DNA of 64,000 nucleotides from the NCBI GenBank assembly GCA_029247205.1, contig JAQWLT010000026.1, forward strand, positions 42,364 to 106,363, in the 5' to 3' direction. The notes under the pieces are model-generated. The model was not told the origin of the DNA and searched no databases. It worked only from the letters and a program-made list of their open reading frames with translations. The translations under genes were made by a program, and so were the position numbers. Positions 39,493-50,325 of this stretch are shown here, in pieces (position 1 is the stretch's first letter; each line of letters begins with the position of its first letter). The stretch comes from Phycisphaerales bacterium (GTDB lineage Bacteria; Planctomycetota; Phycisphaerae; Phycisphaerales; SM1A02).

Positions 39493-42315
39493 ATGAGCGA
39501 CTCAAACCAGATCCAATCAGCCTGTACCCCTTCCAAGCGGGCGCCTACCCACCGCTATCGGGCCGCGCTCGCTGCTCGCATTGAAGCACGCTGGCAAGCA
39601 ACTTGGGAGGCAGAGAAAGCCTTTGCAGCCTTGAACCCCGGCGACGAAGGTTTCGACGCATCAACACCCCCTTTCTACTGCCTTGACATGTTCCCCTACC
39701 CATCGGGCGCGGGCCTCCATGTTGGCCATCCAATCGGGTACATCGGCTCGGACATCATTTGCCGGTTCCGACGCATGCAGGGCGACAATGTCCTGCATCC
39801 CATGGGGTGGGATGCGTTCGGTCTGCCAGCGGAGCAGTACGCCATCATGACCGGCGTACACCCTCGCGAAACTACGCAAAAAGCGATCAACAACTTTCGC
39901 CGACAACTCCAACGATTTGGATTCTCGTACGACTGGTCACGTGAGTTCGCCACGATTGATGAAGACTTCTACCAGTGGACGCAGTGGATATGGCTGCAAG
40001 CATGGAGTTCGTGGTACGACCACCGAGTCGAGCGGGCACGACCAATCACTGAACTAGCCGCTGCCCTCGAGCGCGGCGAAGCCACAGTGGATAAGCAAGG
40101 ACACCTGACCTGGGAAACAGGCGAGCCGAATATCTGGAACGACTTGTCTGATGCAGCGAAAAGCACAGTCCTCGATAATCACCGGCTGGCCTATCTTGGC
40201 GAGCAGATTGTGAACTGGTGTCCAAAGCTCGGCACAGTGCTTGCGAATGAAGAAGTCATCAATGGCCGATCGGAGCGGGGCGACCATCCTGTGACAAGGC
40301 GACCGCTTTGTCAGTGGCTCTTCAGAATCACCGCGTTTGCAGATCGCCTGCTTGACGGACTCAAAAATCTTGATTGGCCCGAGTCGACTCTCATACAACA
40401 AACCAGTTGGATTGGCCGCAGTGAAGGCGCCGATCTTCGATTTGCAATCAACGACTTTGGCGGCACCCTCGACGTGTTCACAACGCGGCCGGACACAATC
40501 TTTGGCGTTACATTCATGGTTGTCGCCCCCGAACATCCCTTGGTGGAGTCCGTTTTGAAGTCGCCAACAAACGGTTGCGATACCGATGCGATTCGCGCCT
40601 ACGTCGACACCACCCGCAACCGCTCAGACGTCGAGAGAATGGCTGATAGCAAAGACAAGACCGGCGTATCACTCGGCGTAACGGTCACCCATCCAGCCAC
40701 TGGTGAACCGCTACCAGTATGGGTCGCAGACTATGTATTAATGGGCTACGGCCATGGAGCCATCATGGCCGTTCCTGGTCATGACGCACGTGACCAAGCA
40801 TTTGCTCAACGTTTTGGACTCTCCACCAACACCGTCGTATCGCCGCCGAGTGGAGTTGACGATCCCTGCTGGAGCGGCGATGGGATTGCAATCAATTCTT
40901 CCAGTGATGCTTTGAATATTGAAGGGATGACGACGGCCGAGGCAAAGGCGGCCGTCATTCACTGGGCCGAATTGGGTGCCCATGGCTGCGGCCGCACAAG
41001 TTGGCGCATTCGCGACTGGCTCTTTTCTCGGCAACGTTATTGGGGCGAACCATTCCCAATTGTGCATGGACCAGACGGGGTGCACTATCCGGTTTCAAGC
41101 GAACACCTTCCGGTGTCGCTGCCCGACATCGACGACTACGAGCCCGCCGAAAACGAGGACCCCACCCCGCTACTTGGCAAAGTAACTGCGTGGATCAACA
41201 CCACCGCGGGAGAAGCGGGTGTTGACCCCGCACTACTTGCCCCGGATACTCCAGTTCGCCGCGAAGCCAACACCATGCCCGGATGGGCCGGTTCGTGCTG
41301 GTACTTCATTCGATACTGCGATCCCCACAACAAGGATGCCTTTGTGGGTGCAGATGCCGAAAAGTACTGGCTCGCCGACGGCGTCGATCTCTACATCGGT
41401 GGCGCTGAACATGCTGTACTCCATCTCCTGTATGCCAGATTCTGGCACATGATGTTGCATGATCTTGGCCATCTAACTTCGGATGAACCATTTCGTCGCC
41501 TCTTCCATCAGGGACTCATCACGAGTTTTGCGTACCAACGCGAAGACAAATCACTCGTGCCCGTAGACGAGGTTGATGAGGATGCATCAACCGAGTTGGC
41601 CACAGGGGAGCCCGTGAACCGAATCATCGCCAAGATGAGTAAGTCACTGCGAAACGTAGTCAATCCTGATGAAATCATTGCCGAGTTCGGGGCCGATACA
41701 TTTCGTTTGTATGAGATGTATATGGGGCCACTCGATGCATCCAAGCCCTGGAATACACGAGACATCACCGGTTCATTTCGGTTCTTGCAACGGACATGGC
41801 GATTAGTTGTAGACGAGCAAGATGGATCACTGCTCGTACGTGAGCAACCTGATGAAGACGTTGAGCGATTACTGCACCGCACAATCTGTAAGGTTGGGGC
41901 GGACATCGATAAACTCGCGTTCAATACAGCGATCGCCGCTATGATCGAGTTCGTCAACGCGGCAACCCAAGCTGGCGGATTGACTGCTGATCAACTTGAC
42001 CGCTTCTCTCGAATTCTGTGCCCATTTGCCCCACATATTGCCGAAGAGCTGCGGAGTCTTCTTGAACTTGATGGGCTCTGTGCGCTCGCGGCATGGCCCG
42101 ACTATGACGATGCGATGCTGCACGATGACACGATCGAGATTCCGTTGCAAGTGAAAGGCAAGGTACGTGGACGCATCACCGTTGCAGCTGATGCGGACGA
42201 GGCGACCGTTACTGCTGCTGCACTTTCCGAGCCGAGTATCGTAGATTTACTCGGCGGAGATGAACCTCGTAAGGTGATTGTCATACCTGGCAAGATCGTC
42301 AATATCATCCCATGA
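39493..42315 (+). CDS. leuS: Leucyl-tRNA synthetase
   Basis: 'DMFPYPSGAGLHVGHPIGYIGSDIICRFRRMQGDNVLHPMGWDAFGLPAEQYA', 'IIAKMSKSLRNVVNPDEI'. Confidence 0.97.
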   Translation: MSDSNQIQSACTPSKRAPTHRYRAALAARIEARWQATWEAEKAFAALNPGDEGFDASTPPFYCLDMFPYPSGAGLHVGHPIGYIGSDIICRFRRMQGDNVLHPMGWDAFGLPAEQYAIMTGVHPRETTQKAINNFRRQLQRFGFSYDWSREFATIDEDFYQWTQWIWLQAWSSWYDHRVERARPITELAAALERGEATVDKQGHLTWETGEPNIWNDLSDAAKSTVLDNHRLAYLGEQIVNWCPKLGTVLANEEVINGRSERGDHPVTRRPLCQWLFRITAFADRLLDGLKNLDWPESTLIQQTSWIGRSEGADLRFAINDFGGTLDVFTTRPDTIFGVTFMVVAPEHPLVESVLKSPTNGCDTDAIRAYVDTTRNRSDVERMADSKDKTGVSLGVTVTHPATGEPLPVWVADYVLMGYGHGAIMAVPGHDARDQAFAQRFGLSTNTVVSPPSGVDDPCWSGDGIAINSSSDALNIEGMTTAEAKAAVIHWAELGAHGCGRTSWRIRDWLFSRQRYWGEPFPIVHGPDGVHYPVSSEHLPVSLPDIDDYEPAENEDPTPLLGKVTAWINTTAGEAGVDPALLAPDTPVRREANTMPGWAGSCWYFIRYCDPHNKDAFVGADAEKYWLADGVDLYIGGAEHAVLHLLYARFWHMMLHDLGHLTSDEPFRRLFHQGLITSFAYQREDKSLVPVDEVDEDASTELATGEPVNRIIAKMSKSLRNVVNPDEIIAEFGADTFRLYEMYMGPLDASKPWNTRDITGSFRFLQRTWRLVVDEQDGSLLVREQPDEDVERLLHRTICKVGADIDKLAFNTAIAAMIEFVNAATQAGGLTADQLDRFSRILCPFAPHIAEELRSLLELDGLCALAAWPDYDDAMLHDDTIEIPLQVKGKVRGRITVAADADEATVTAAALSEPSIVDLLGGDEPRKVIVIPGKIVNIIP

Positions 42316-43511
42316 CTACAGAAGCACGCACGCCGTTCGAATCGCAGGACTTGCCAGAGGGCACGTGGATGCTCGAGCAGCCACAGCCGATCTTTCTCAT
42401 ACTGGCCGGCGTGTCTACTGCGATCATTGAAAATGCTGAGTCGTTGGCCCAGCATCTGGCAGATATAACAGGCGACAACGTCGACCTTGCCACCGACACG
42501 GACCCACCTGACGACGTGGCATGGCTGGCTTCGATCACAATCGCGGGCTTGCCTGCGCCGCTGTTGTGTTGGCCTGAAGAGGCAGCTACAACTGGAACAG
42601 GCCTTCCCGAACACATCGTCAACCGCCCCGGTCTCATTCTACAGTCGCTACTTCACCCGGCCGATCCGCTGACCTGCCTTGCAAATCTACTCCGGCTATT
42701 GACGCTGCTGGACCCAGATGCTGGCGGCGTTCTTGATGCCGACACTGGCCGGTGGCTTGACCATGACATGTTGACCGAACACCTCATTGAGTCTCAGATT
42801 GAGCCCCGAGAGGATCTCCTTTGGATCGTCAGTGCAGTAGAAGAGGAGTCAGGACACCAAGTCGTGACAACTGGCATGGACCGTTGTGGCCGCCGTGAAC
42901 TTGCTCTTGAAGCTGTGCCCGACGAAGACGTGGACACCGCCGCTGAACTCCTCGCAACAGTCGCAGCGTTAACTCTTGAAACTCCGCTGCCACCAACCGG
43001 CAGCACAATTGAGATCGGTCCAGGACTTCACCTCGGCGTGAGTGGTGATACCGATGATGAGACCAGCCCCGTGATACTCCACGCAGCTGATGGAAGCGGT
43101 CCGCCGATTGAAGTACTTCGTCAACTCAGAGATGATGTGGCAGCCATCTATCAAACAGAGCGGGCAACCGATCGACAGCGTGCGCTCGCAGTCGATACAT
43201 GGGATCGCTTTCTCTCAATTCATGCCGCCGTCGTAGCGGGCGGAGGCGTGTGCTATGTCGAAGTGCCTTGGGAACAAGCCGATGGCGAAGAGACCCGCCG
43301 TGAGCACTTGTGGATGGAAGTCGAGTCACAAACCGGGAGCTACGTCATGGCCATTCCAGCACATGACAGCGCGCTCATCGAGGGCATGCCCTCAGAGACT
43401 ACAAAGGTCGAGGTCGACGAAATCTGTTCGTGGCGAGTCGTTCTTGATGATCAACCATGGGGACCCGAAGAACTCAATCTCCTCATCTCGCAACTAGAAG
43501 GACGATCATGA
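42312..43511 (+). CDS. Hypothetical protein
   Basis: 4-nt overlap with leuS stop; long ORF with no stop interruptions. Confidence 0.7.
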   Translation: MTTEARTPFESQDLPEGTWMLEQPQPIFLILAGVSTAIIENAESLAQHLADITGDNVDLATDTDPPDDVAWLASITIAGLPAPLLCWPEEAATTGTGLPEHIVNRPGLILQSLLHPADPLTCLANLLRLLTLLDPDAGGVLDADTGRWLDHDMLTEHLIESQIEPREDLLWIVSAVEEESGHQVVTTGMDRCGRRELALEAVPDEDVDTAAELLATVAALTLETPLPPTGSTIEIGPGLHLGVSGDTDDETSPVILHAADGSGPPIEVLRQLRDDVAAIYQTERATDRQRALAVDTWDRFLSIHAAVVAGGGVCYVEVPWEQADGEETRREHLWMEVESQTGSYVMAIPAHDSALIEGMPSETTKVEVDEICSWRVVLDDQPWGPEELNLLISQLEGRS

Positions 43512-43909
43512 AGAACGATCCTGACCAACTTGTCACGATCACGACCGCCACCAGTGAATTCACGGCGCACATTCTGATCTCGATTCTTGAGGACGCAGGC
43601 GTACAGGCATTCACATTTGGTAGTACAGGCACAACGCTCGGGGTCGTTGGACAGAGCACCAACCCACGATGGGGTGCGCCCGTACAAGTCAGACGCGAGG
43701 ACCTTGGCACCGCTCGTGAAATCCTGCTTGCAAATCGCCGAGACTCAATCGATATCGATTGGAATCAAGTCGATGTTGGTACCGAGTCACGGATCGATGA
43801 TGGTTCGACGCCAGGCGGAACGCCACTCCTCGCGAGGATTGGATGGCTCGTCGCCGCAACGCTTGTTGTTCTTGGCTTGCTTCTTGCCATCATCTCGATG
43901 ACCACCTAA
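43508..43909 (+). CDS. DUF2007-like small protein with C-terminal TM
   Basis: 4-nt overlap; 'TATSEFTAHILISILEDAGVQAF...APVQVRREDLGTAREIL' resembles DUF2007 signal-transducing domain; TM 'IGWLVAATLVVLGLLLAIISM'. Confidence 0.65.
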   Translation: MKNDPDQLVTITTATSEFTAHILISILEDAGVQAFTFGSTGTTLGVVGQSTNPRWGAPVQVRREDLGTAREILLANRRDSIDIDWNQVDVGTESRIDDGSTPGGTPLLARIGWLVAATLVVLGLLLAIISMTT

Positions 43910-44985
43910 CAGCAACGGCTCGACTCAATAATGTCATCCCGGTGCTGATCTATCCAATGAAGTCTTGCAACAATCCACGGCATCACCATGTCAGGCGTCA
44001 TAGAACGAAGCCGGCCTTTACGCCTCAAAGCGATTGTGCTCTCAACTCCCATCGCCTCGATCATAAGTGACGGAATACAATCGAGCTCAACTTTCCCAAG
44101 CGGCACCCTCGCAACAAGTTGGTAGCCAGAAAGCAAGGAACCGAGTAACGTCAAGTCGCTCGCCACCGGCCAACTATCGACCGGCGAACCAGCTGTTCGG
44201 TTAAGAGAAAACTGCAATAAGCCATTGGCAAGATCAGACACACGGGGCTCTAGGCAGGCTGACTCAAGATCGATGACAGCAGCAACACGGTCAGTGCCCA
44301 TCAAGAGATTTCCTGGGTGCCAATCTCCGTGCACAACAGCCGTAGGCAACGTTTCCCAGTGCGGCCGCACGCTTCGCCTCGCGACTCGAAGTAAATCGGC
44401 GACGCGTTCATAGGAATCGCCCGGGTACTCCTCGGCCATCACTACAAGTGCCTGTGCAACATCTCGACGATCGTGATACCCGCGGCGGCGTGGCGCCTCC
44501 TTCTTCAGCGGCGAGAGCAGATCATGCATTGCCGCCATGGCTGACCCGCTGGCCTTGGCTTGCTTTGGGCAATAGCGATAACGATGACCATCAATCCAAC
44601 GGGACAACTCGTAGTAATGCGACCCTCGCTCAGCAATTGTCTGGTTCATCCGAGTTCGCTGCACTTCAGCAACGGGGAATCCAGCTTCAGCGAGGTGCTG
44701 AATGACTTGGTGTTGAAATCGTAGACGAGCGAGATCTGCCCGCGATGGCGCGAGTCGCTTCAGCAAAAATGCACCTGAATCAGTGGAGACTCTCGCCTTA
44801 GGGGCTCGGTTTGATCCCGCTGCAAATGGTCGAATCGACTCCAAGTTGCCAAGTTCGTACATCGCAACGACGGATGCAATCTCTTGCGGCGACAACTGGG
44901 CATCCTGCTGAGCCTCGTCCAAATGATCCGATTCCGGACCCGCGGTGCTACTCAAGATTTTGAACCTGTTCCTTGACGCGATCAA
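43906..44985 (-). CDS. Aminoglycoside phosphotransferase/homoserine kinase-like (APH) family protein
   Basis: 'TAVVHGDWHPGNLLMGTDRVAAVIDLESACLEPRVSDLANGLLQF'. Confidence 0.88.
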   Translation of the reverse strand: MIASRNRFKILSSTAGPESDHLDEAQQDAQLSPQEIASVVAMYELGNLESIRPFAAGSNRAPKARVSTDSGAFLLKRLAPSRADLARLRFQHQVIQHLAEAGFPVAEVQRTRMNQTIAERGSHYYELSRWIDGHRYRYCPKQAKASGSAMAAMHDLLSPLKKEAPRRRGYHDRRDVAQALVVMAEEYPGDSYERVADLLRVARRSVRPHWETLPTAVVHGDWHPGNLLMGTDRVAAVIDLESACLEPRVSDLANGLLQFSLNRTAGSPVDSWPVASDLTLLGSLLSGYQLVARVPLGKVELDCIPSLMIEAMGVESTIALRRKGRLRSMTPDMVMPWIVARLHWIDQHRDDIIESSRCC

Positions 44986-45826
44986 CCGAACCCTTCACCT
45001 CAACGATGGCCCGGCCAACTTCTGTGTCGAAGCACTTGCTGCCAATCGTGTTGGCCTCCCGCAACAACTCCTGCGAAAGAAAGTCGAGCGTTCTGCCAAT
45101 AAGAGTTGTGTCGCTACAAAGCATCTCGCGGAACTGATCAATGTGAGCTGAAAGACGAGCAATTTCTTCAGTGATATCGCTACGCTCAGCAAAGACGGCA
45201 ACCTCTCGTAGTAGATCCTCATCACGCGCTTCTCCCCCAACATCTGCAAGCAATGCTTCCATTCGCTGGCGGAGCCTCGCTTGGAATGCTTCAACGACCT
45301 GCGGTGCCTTCGCATGAATAGCAGCAATGTGTGATTCGATCTTTGCAAGATGTGTTTCGATTTCTTCTGCGAGCGCCTTGCCTTCGCGAATCCGCATGCC
45401 ATCGACCAAGCCACATGCTTCAGCGACCAGTTTGAGAACAACTGGCCGCGCCTCCTCAAGAAAAGACTCGTCGGGCTCAGAGGAAAGAACACCAGGCAAA
45501 TGCACAAGGCCCGATATATCAATTCGGCAATGGTCTCGTTCCGCCAGTGGAGAGAGCTGCTCAACATATCGCTCCAGTGCAGCGATATTGATTGGCAATG
45601 CTGCCTGGGCAGACTGATCGACAACTCGCACGCTCACGGTGACAGAACCACGGGCAAAATGACGCCCGACCTCTTGTTCTATCTCGGGTTCGAGACCGTG
45701 CAACTCATCAGGCACGCGTGATACGCACTTAAGAAAGCGGCCATTGACCGATCGAATTTCAACGCCATACCGCCGCCCATGCTCAACGAACTGAGCGACG
45801 CCGAAGCCGGTCATCGATCGGGGCAT
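44948..45826 (-). CDS. YicC family endoribonuclease-like protein
   Basis: 'MPRSMTGFGVAQFVEHGRRYGVEIRSVNGRFLKCVSRVP' and C-terminal 'DTTLIGRTLDFLSQELLREANTIGSKC'. Confidence 0.93.
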   Translation of the reverse strand: MPRSMTGFGVAQFVEHGRRYGVEIRSVNGRFLKCVSRVPDELHGLEPEIEQEVGRHFARGSVTVSVRVVDQSAQAALPINIAALERYVEQLSPLAERDHCRIDISGLVHLPGVLSSEPDESFLEEARPVVLKLVAEACGLVDGMRIREGKALAEEIETHLAKIESHIAAIHAKAPQVVEAFQARLRQRMEALLADVGGEARDEDLLREVAVFAERSDITEEIARLSAHIDQFREMLCSDTTLIGRTLDFLSQELLREANTIGSKCFDTEVGRAIVEVKGSVDRVKEQVQNLE

Positions 45827-45827
45827 A

Positions 45828-46274
45828 TCAGGAATCGTCGCCGGTTGGCTGATCGGCTGCAGGCTTGCTTGGCGGAGTCGTCGGATTTTCATCCGATGGA
45901 GTGGTCACACCACTGGCCTCGGGCTGTGCTTCAGAGCTCGTACCTGACTCATCACCAAAACCAGGGTTGCCCTCTGACATTGGGAGAAGGATATCGGCCG
46001 GTGTGGGAGCCTCTGCGGTCGTTTGTGTTGGTGTCCATATATTGGCATTCAGTACCAAGGCGAGTGTCAGATACACGGCGAAGGCCACGACTGTCATGAC
46101 AGTCAAGGCATCGCCGACTCGTCCGCCGAATACGCCCTCGGTTCCACCACCACCAGCGCCACCAAAGGCACCAGCAAGACCGCCGCCAGCAGGCCGCTGC
46201 ACAAGAATGATGAGAATCATCGCCACTGCAACAACGATGAAGATAATGGTCAAGGTGAGGTAGAGGGTGCTCAT
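45828..46274 (-). CDS. secG: Preprotein translocase subunit SecG
   Basis: 'MILIILVQRPAGGGLAGAFGGAGGGGTEGVFGGRVGDALTVMT'. Confidence 0.9.
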   Translation of the reverse strand: MSTLYLTLTIIFIVVAVAMILIILVQRPAGGGLAGAFGGAGGGGTEGVFGGRVGDALTVMTVVAFAVYLTLALVLNANIWTPTQTTAEAPTPADILLPMSEGNPGFGDESGTSSEAQPEASGVTTPSDENPTTPPSKPAADQPTGDDS

Positions 46275-46276
46275 GA

Positions 46277-47044
46277 CTACTCCAGCCCGGCGGTTGCCCG
46301 GGCAATCTCGATGAATGAACCAGCCTGCAGCGACGCGCCGCCAACGAGAGCGCCATCGACGTCCTCACAGGCCATCAGGTCCGCCACATTGGACGGCTTC
46401 ACTGACCCGCCATAGACAATGCGAATCCTCGCGGCGGATCGAGCATCATACCGTACGCCGACCGCGGATCGAAGCACTTCGTGGACTTCTTGGGCCTCAG
46501 CGGGCCCGGCTGTTCGACCGGTGCCAATTGCCCAGATGGGCTCGTAAGCGAGGTCCACCATGGCCATATCATCAGTGGAAATGCCTTCAAGCGAGCCCTC
46601 GAGTTGCCCAAGCACAACCTCCCGGGTCTGGCCTGCCTCCCGGTCCTCAAGCGTCTCGCCCACACAGAGCAGCACACGAAGCCTTCCATCGATCGCCTGA
46701 CGCACCTTTCTCGCCAACAATTGATTCGTCTCTCCAAGCCCGTGCCGCCGTTCAGAGTGGCCAACAAGCGTAGTTGTACAGCCACAGTCTCGCAGCATGG
46801 ACGCTGAAACTTGGCCCGTGAAGGCGCCTTCCGCCTCGGCAGCCACATCCTGCCCCCCAACGGCAATCCGGCCTTGGATCGCCTCAACCACAGCCCCTAA
46901 GTAGGGGTATGGGGGAAATATGGCCATATCAATGCGGGCCGCAACCGACGCTGCAGACGCGGCAATATCGCGGCCGAGTGCAGCCGCAGTGGCAGCGTCA
47001 AGGTGCATTTTCCAATTGCCGCCCACCAGTGCTCGTCGGTCCAT
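46277..47044 (-). CDS. tpiA: Triose-phosphate isomerase
   Basis: 'MDRRALVGGNWKMHLD', 'TTLVGHSERRHGLGE', 'VDLAYEPIWAIGTGRTAGPAEAQEVH', 'VYGGSVKPSNVADLMACEDVDGALVGGASL'. Confidence 0.97.
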   Translation of the reverse strand: MDRRALVGGNWKMHLDAATAAALGRDIAASAASVAARIDMAIFPPYPYLGAVVEAIQGRIAVGGQDVAAEAEGAFTGQVSASMLRDCGCTTTLVGHSERRHGLGETNQLLARKVRQAIDGRLRVLLCVGETLEDREAGQTREVVLGQLEGSLEGISTDDMAMVDLAYEPIWAIGTGRTAGPAEAQEVHEVLRSAVGVRYDARSAARIRIVYGGSVKPSNVADLMACEDVDGALVGGASLQAGSFIEIARATAGLE

Positions 47045-47149
47045 GTTGTACTCCAGTCGGTTTACTCGCTCAGCATACTCGTCCTCGGCTCGAAACTTTG
47101 GGCTTGGGACCTACTATGGGCGACCAAGCCCAGAGGGTCCCCACCAAAC

Positions 47150-49975
47150 ATGTCTCCATTCAATACCGATTGCCCAACAGCCGCTGATATCCGACGGTCC
47201 TTTCTAGCGTTCTTCAAAGACCAAGCTGGACACGAGATTGTCCCTAGTTCGCCGGTCGTCCCCCACGATGACCCAACGCTGCTCTTCTGCAACGCTGGCA
47301 TGAACCAATTCAAGGATGTCTTCCTGAGCACTGGCACAAGACCGTGGTCTCGGGCGGTGGATAGCCAGAAGTGCATCCGCGCAGGTGGCAAGCACAATGA
47401 TCTCGAGGACGTTGGGCGAGACACCTATCACCACACGTTCTTTGAGATGCTAGGCAACTGGTCCTTTGGCGACTATTTCAAAGCCGAAGCAATTGAGTGG
47501 GCGTGGACACTCTTAACCGAAGTCTGGGGTCTGCCAAAAGATCGACTGCATGTCACGGTCTTCGCCGGTGATGAATCGGACGGGCTCGGGCCAGATGAAG
47601 AAGCCGAAACACTGTGGCTTGAGCGTACCGACATTGATCCGTCGCACATCACCCGGTGGGACCGTAAGGACAATTTCTGGGAAATGGGCGCCGCCGGACC
47701 ATGCGGACCATGCACCGAGATTCACTACGACTCGACACCAGACGGCACAGGCGGGCCAATGGTGAATCTTGATCACCCCGATGTCATCGAGGTATGGAAT
47801 CTGGTCTTCATTCAATTCAACCGGCGCGAAGACGGGACACTTGTTCCCCTGCCGTCGCAGCACGTAGACACCGGGATGGGCCTTGAGCGAATTGTGCGTG
47901 TGCTACAGAACAAACGAAGCAACTACGACACCGATCTGTGGACACCGATCTTCGACGCCATTGATCGTGAAACCACTGCGGCAACATATGGTGGCGTGCT
48001 CGATGACCCTGTTGACACCGCCTATCGCGTCATTGCCGATCATGTGCGATGCCTCACCGTTGCGCTCACAGACGGGGCGAGACCGGGGCCAGATGGCCGA
48101 GGATATGTACTCCGTCGCATTCTTCGTAGAGGCGTGCGTATGGCTAGGCAATCGCTTGGCGCCGAGGAACCGCTGCTTTGCAAGCTCGTACCAGCAGTCG
48201 TACAAACACTCGGCGATGCCTACCCTGAGGTCGCCGCCGCGGCCACCGAGGTTGCTGACATCATCAAGGCAGAAGAGCTGGCCTTCCTGCGTACCCTCGA
48301 TCGAGGACTGATGCTTTTTGCGGAAGCTGCAGCAGAAGCAACAGCGACCGGTGGTGTCATCTCAGGCGAGAAGGCCTTTCTGCTGCATGACACCTTCGGT
48401 TTTCCAATTGACCTCACGGCGCAGATGGCTGAGGAACAATCGATTGCACTGGACCGTGATGGGTACGAGAAGGCGATGGAAACGGCAAGAGACCGCTCAC
48501 GCGGTGAGACGGGCACCACCGACACCGTGCTCGCCTTACCACCAGAAGTCATTGCTTCACTTGAAGGTCTCGGCCATATGGGCACCGATGACTTAGCCAA
48601 GTTCCATGACGGAAACTGCACGGGAGTGGTTACTGGAATCTGGAATGGCAATGCACTCATCAAAAATGTACCCAAACAAGAGCGAGTCGCCGTACTACTC
48701 AACCGTACGAGTTTCTATGGCGAACAAGGTGGGCAGATCGGTGATGAGGGGTGCTTAACATTCGAGGATGGTGGCGTATTCCGCGTCGAGCAGACCGTTC
48801 GATCGGGCTCCTGGATCTTGCATATTGGCCAACTTGAATCAGGCCAACTAGGTCTCGGTGACCATGTTGAGACGATCGTTGATGCCTCTCGTCATACGGC
48901 CATCGAAACAAATCACACTGCTACCCATTTGCTGAACCGAGCACTTCGTGAAGTCCTCGGCAAGGACTCTGATCAGCGAGGTTCACTCGTCGCGCCGAAT
49001 CGCCTGCGATTCGATTACGCCGCATCGAAGTCGCCAAGCCTGAAAGACATTGAGGCGATTGAGAAACTCGTCCAAGAAGACATCGACGCCGATCTCACAG
49101 TCAATGCTGATGAATTGCCACTTGATCTTGCCATGGAGATCAACGGCGCCCGCGCCATGTTTGGTGAGCGGTATCCGGATCCCGTCCGCGTCGTGTGCGC
49201 GGGTGCTGAAGTGAATGAACTTGCCAATGATCCACCACGGGATGCATGGAAAAGGCTGTCTATCGAATTCTGCGGGGGCAGCCATGTGACAAGCACAAAG
49301 TGCATCGGTAACTTCCTGGTGATGCAAGAGCAGGGTTTGGCTGCAGGAATCCGCCGCATTGTGGCCATCACCGACGAAGAAGCAGTGAATACCAGAGCAG
49401 CAGGCGAAGCACTGTTGGCCCAACTCGAGTCAATGCGGTCGATCGAGTCGGCTGATTTACCTGCTGCAGTAGACGATGCCGCCCGCAAACTGGCGGATGG
49501 TGAGTTTGGACTCGTGCATCGTCGAACTGCCGATGCACAACTAGACACACTGCGAAAATCTGCCAAGGCTGCACGAAAGGCTGCTGCCGGGGAGTCGAAG
49601 GGGGCAGCGATCGACGATGCGCGTGCACTGGCGTCGGATGCAATTGGAGATATTATGATTGGCGAAATTACGGCCTCAGACCGTGAGTCACTGCTTGCCG
49701 GAATAGATACAGCAAGTGCGATCGCGTCAGATGTCGCATGTTTGCTCGCCTGCAGAATCGAAGAGACAGGAAAGGTCATCATCGCTGCGCAGGTGCCGAA
49801 GCCACTTATTGCACGAGGTCTGCATGCTGGCGACTGGGTGCGAGTTGCAGCACAAGCCTGCGGTGGTGGTGGTGGTGGCCGACCCGATGCGGCTCAAGCA
49901 GGCGGAAAGAATCCTGAACAATTACCCGAAGCACTTGATGCCGCCGGGATCTATGCCAAAGAGGTGCTGCAATGA
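47150..49975 (+). CDS. alaS: Alanyl-tRNA synthetase
   Basis: 'SSPVVPHDDPTLLFCNAGMNQFKDVFL', 'ETNHTATHLLNRALREVLG', C-terminal 'GGGGGGRPDAAQAGGK'. Confidence 0.97.
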   Translation: MSPFNTDCPTAADIRRSFLAFFKDQAGHEIVPSSPVVPHDDPTLLFCNAGMNQFKDVFLSTGTRPWSRAVDSQKCIRAGGKHNDLEDVGRDTYHHTFFEMLGNWSFGDYFKAEAIEWAWTLLTEVWGLPKDRLHVTVFAGDESDGLGPDEEAETLWLERTDIDPSHITRWDRKDNFWEMGAAGPCGPCTEIHYDSTPDGTGGPMVNLDHPDVIEVWNLVFIQFNRREDGTLVPLPSQHVDTGMGLERIVRVLQNKRSNYDTDLWTPIFDAIDRETTAATYGGVLDDPVDTAYRVIADHVRCLTVALTDGARPGPDGRGYVLRRILRRGVRMARQSLGAEEPLLCKLVPAVVQTLGDAYPEVAAAATEVADIIKAEELAFLRTLDRGLMLFAEAAAEATATGGVISGEKAFLLHDTFGFPIDLTAQMAEEQSIALDRDGYEKAMETARDRSRGETGTTDTVLALPPEVIASLEGLGHMGTDDLAKFHDGNCTGVVTGIWNGNALIKNVPKQERVAVLLNRTSFYGEQGGQIGDEGCLTFEDGGVFRVEQTVRSGSWILHIGQLESGQLGLGDHVETIVDASRHTAIETNHTATHLLNRALREVLGKDSDQRGSLVAPNRLRFDYAASKSPSLKDIEAIEKLVQEDIDADLTVNADELPLDLAMEINGARAMFGERYPDPVRVVCAGAEVNELANDPPRDAWKRLSIEFCGGSHVTSTKCIGNFLVMQEQGLAAGIRRIVAITDEEAVNTRAAGEALLAQLESMRSIESADLPAAVDDAARKLADGEFGLVHRRTADAQLDTLRKSAKAARKAAAGESKGAAIDDARALASDAIGDIMIGEITASDRESLLAGIDTASAIASDVACLLACRIEETGKVIIAAQVPKPLIARGLHAGDWVRVAAQACGGGGGGRPDAAQAGGKNPEQLPEALDAAGIYAKEVLQ

Positions 49976-50325
49976 GTGATAGTGAAAAGATCGAACATGA
50001 TGAGGGCGGCGAGCCAGAATCTCGGCATCATGTCTCGACGATCCGAACGGTTGATCGCCAAGTTGGCGAGCATGTGCTTGCTGCCCTCAATGAGGATGAT
50101 GCCGTAGCAGCGATTACAACACTCGTAACAGGCGTACGGGCCGATCGCATCGTGTCAATGCCACTCACTCGTGAGCAGGTGGAGGCGATTCGTGGGGTTC
50201 TTGAGCAGGCGCAAGCCGAAGCAACGGAGTCCGAAGAAGAAGAAGAAGGCCGCCGTGAAGGTTTCCTTGGCTTCCACACCGTACTACGTACAGAAACAAA
50301 GGAATCCGAGGATACCGACGAGTGA
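49972..50325 (+). CDS. Hypothetical acidic protein
   Basis: 4-nt overlap with alaS and with downstream gene; Glu-rich run. Confidence 0.65.
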   Translation: MSDSEKIEHDEGGEPESRHHVSTIRTVDRQVGEHVLAALNEDDAVAAITTLVTGVRADRIVSMPLTREQVEAIRGVLEQAQAEATESEEEEEGRREGFLGFHTVLRTETKESEDTDE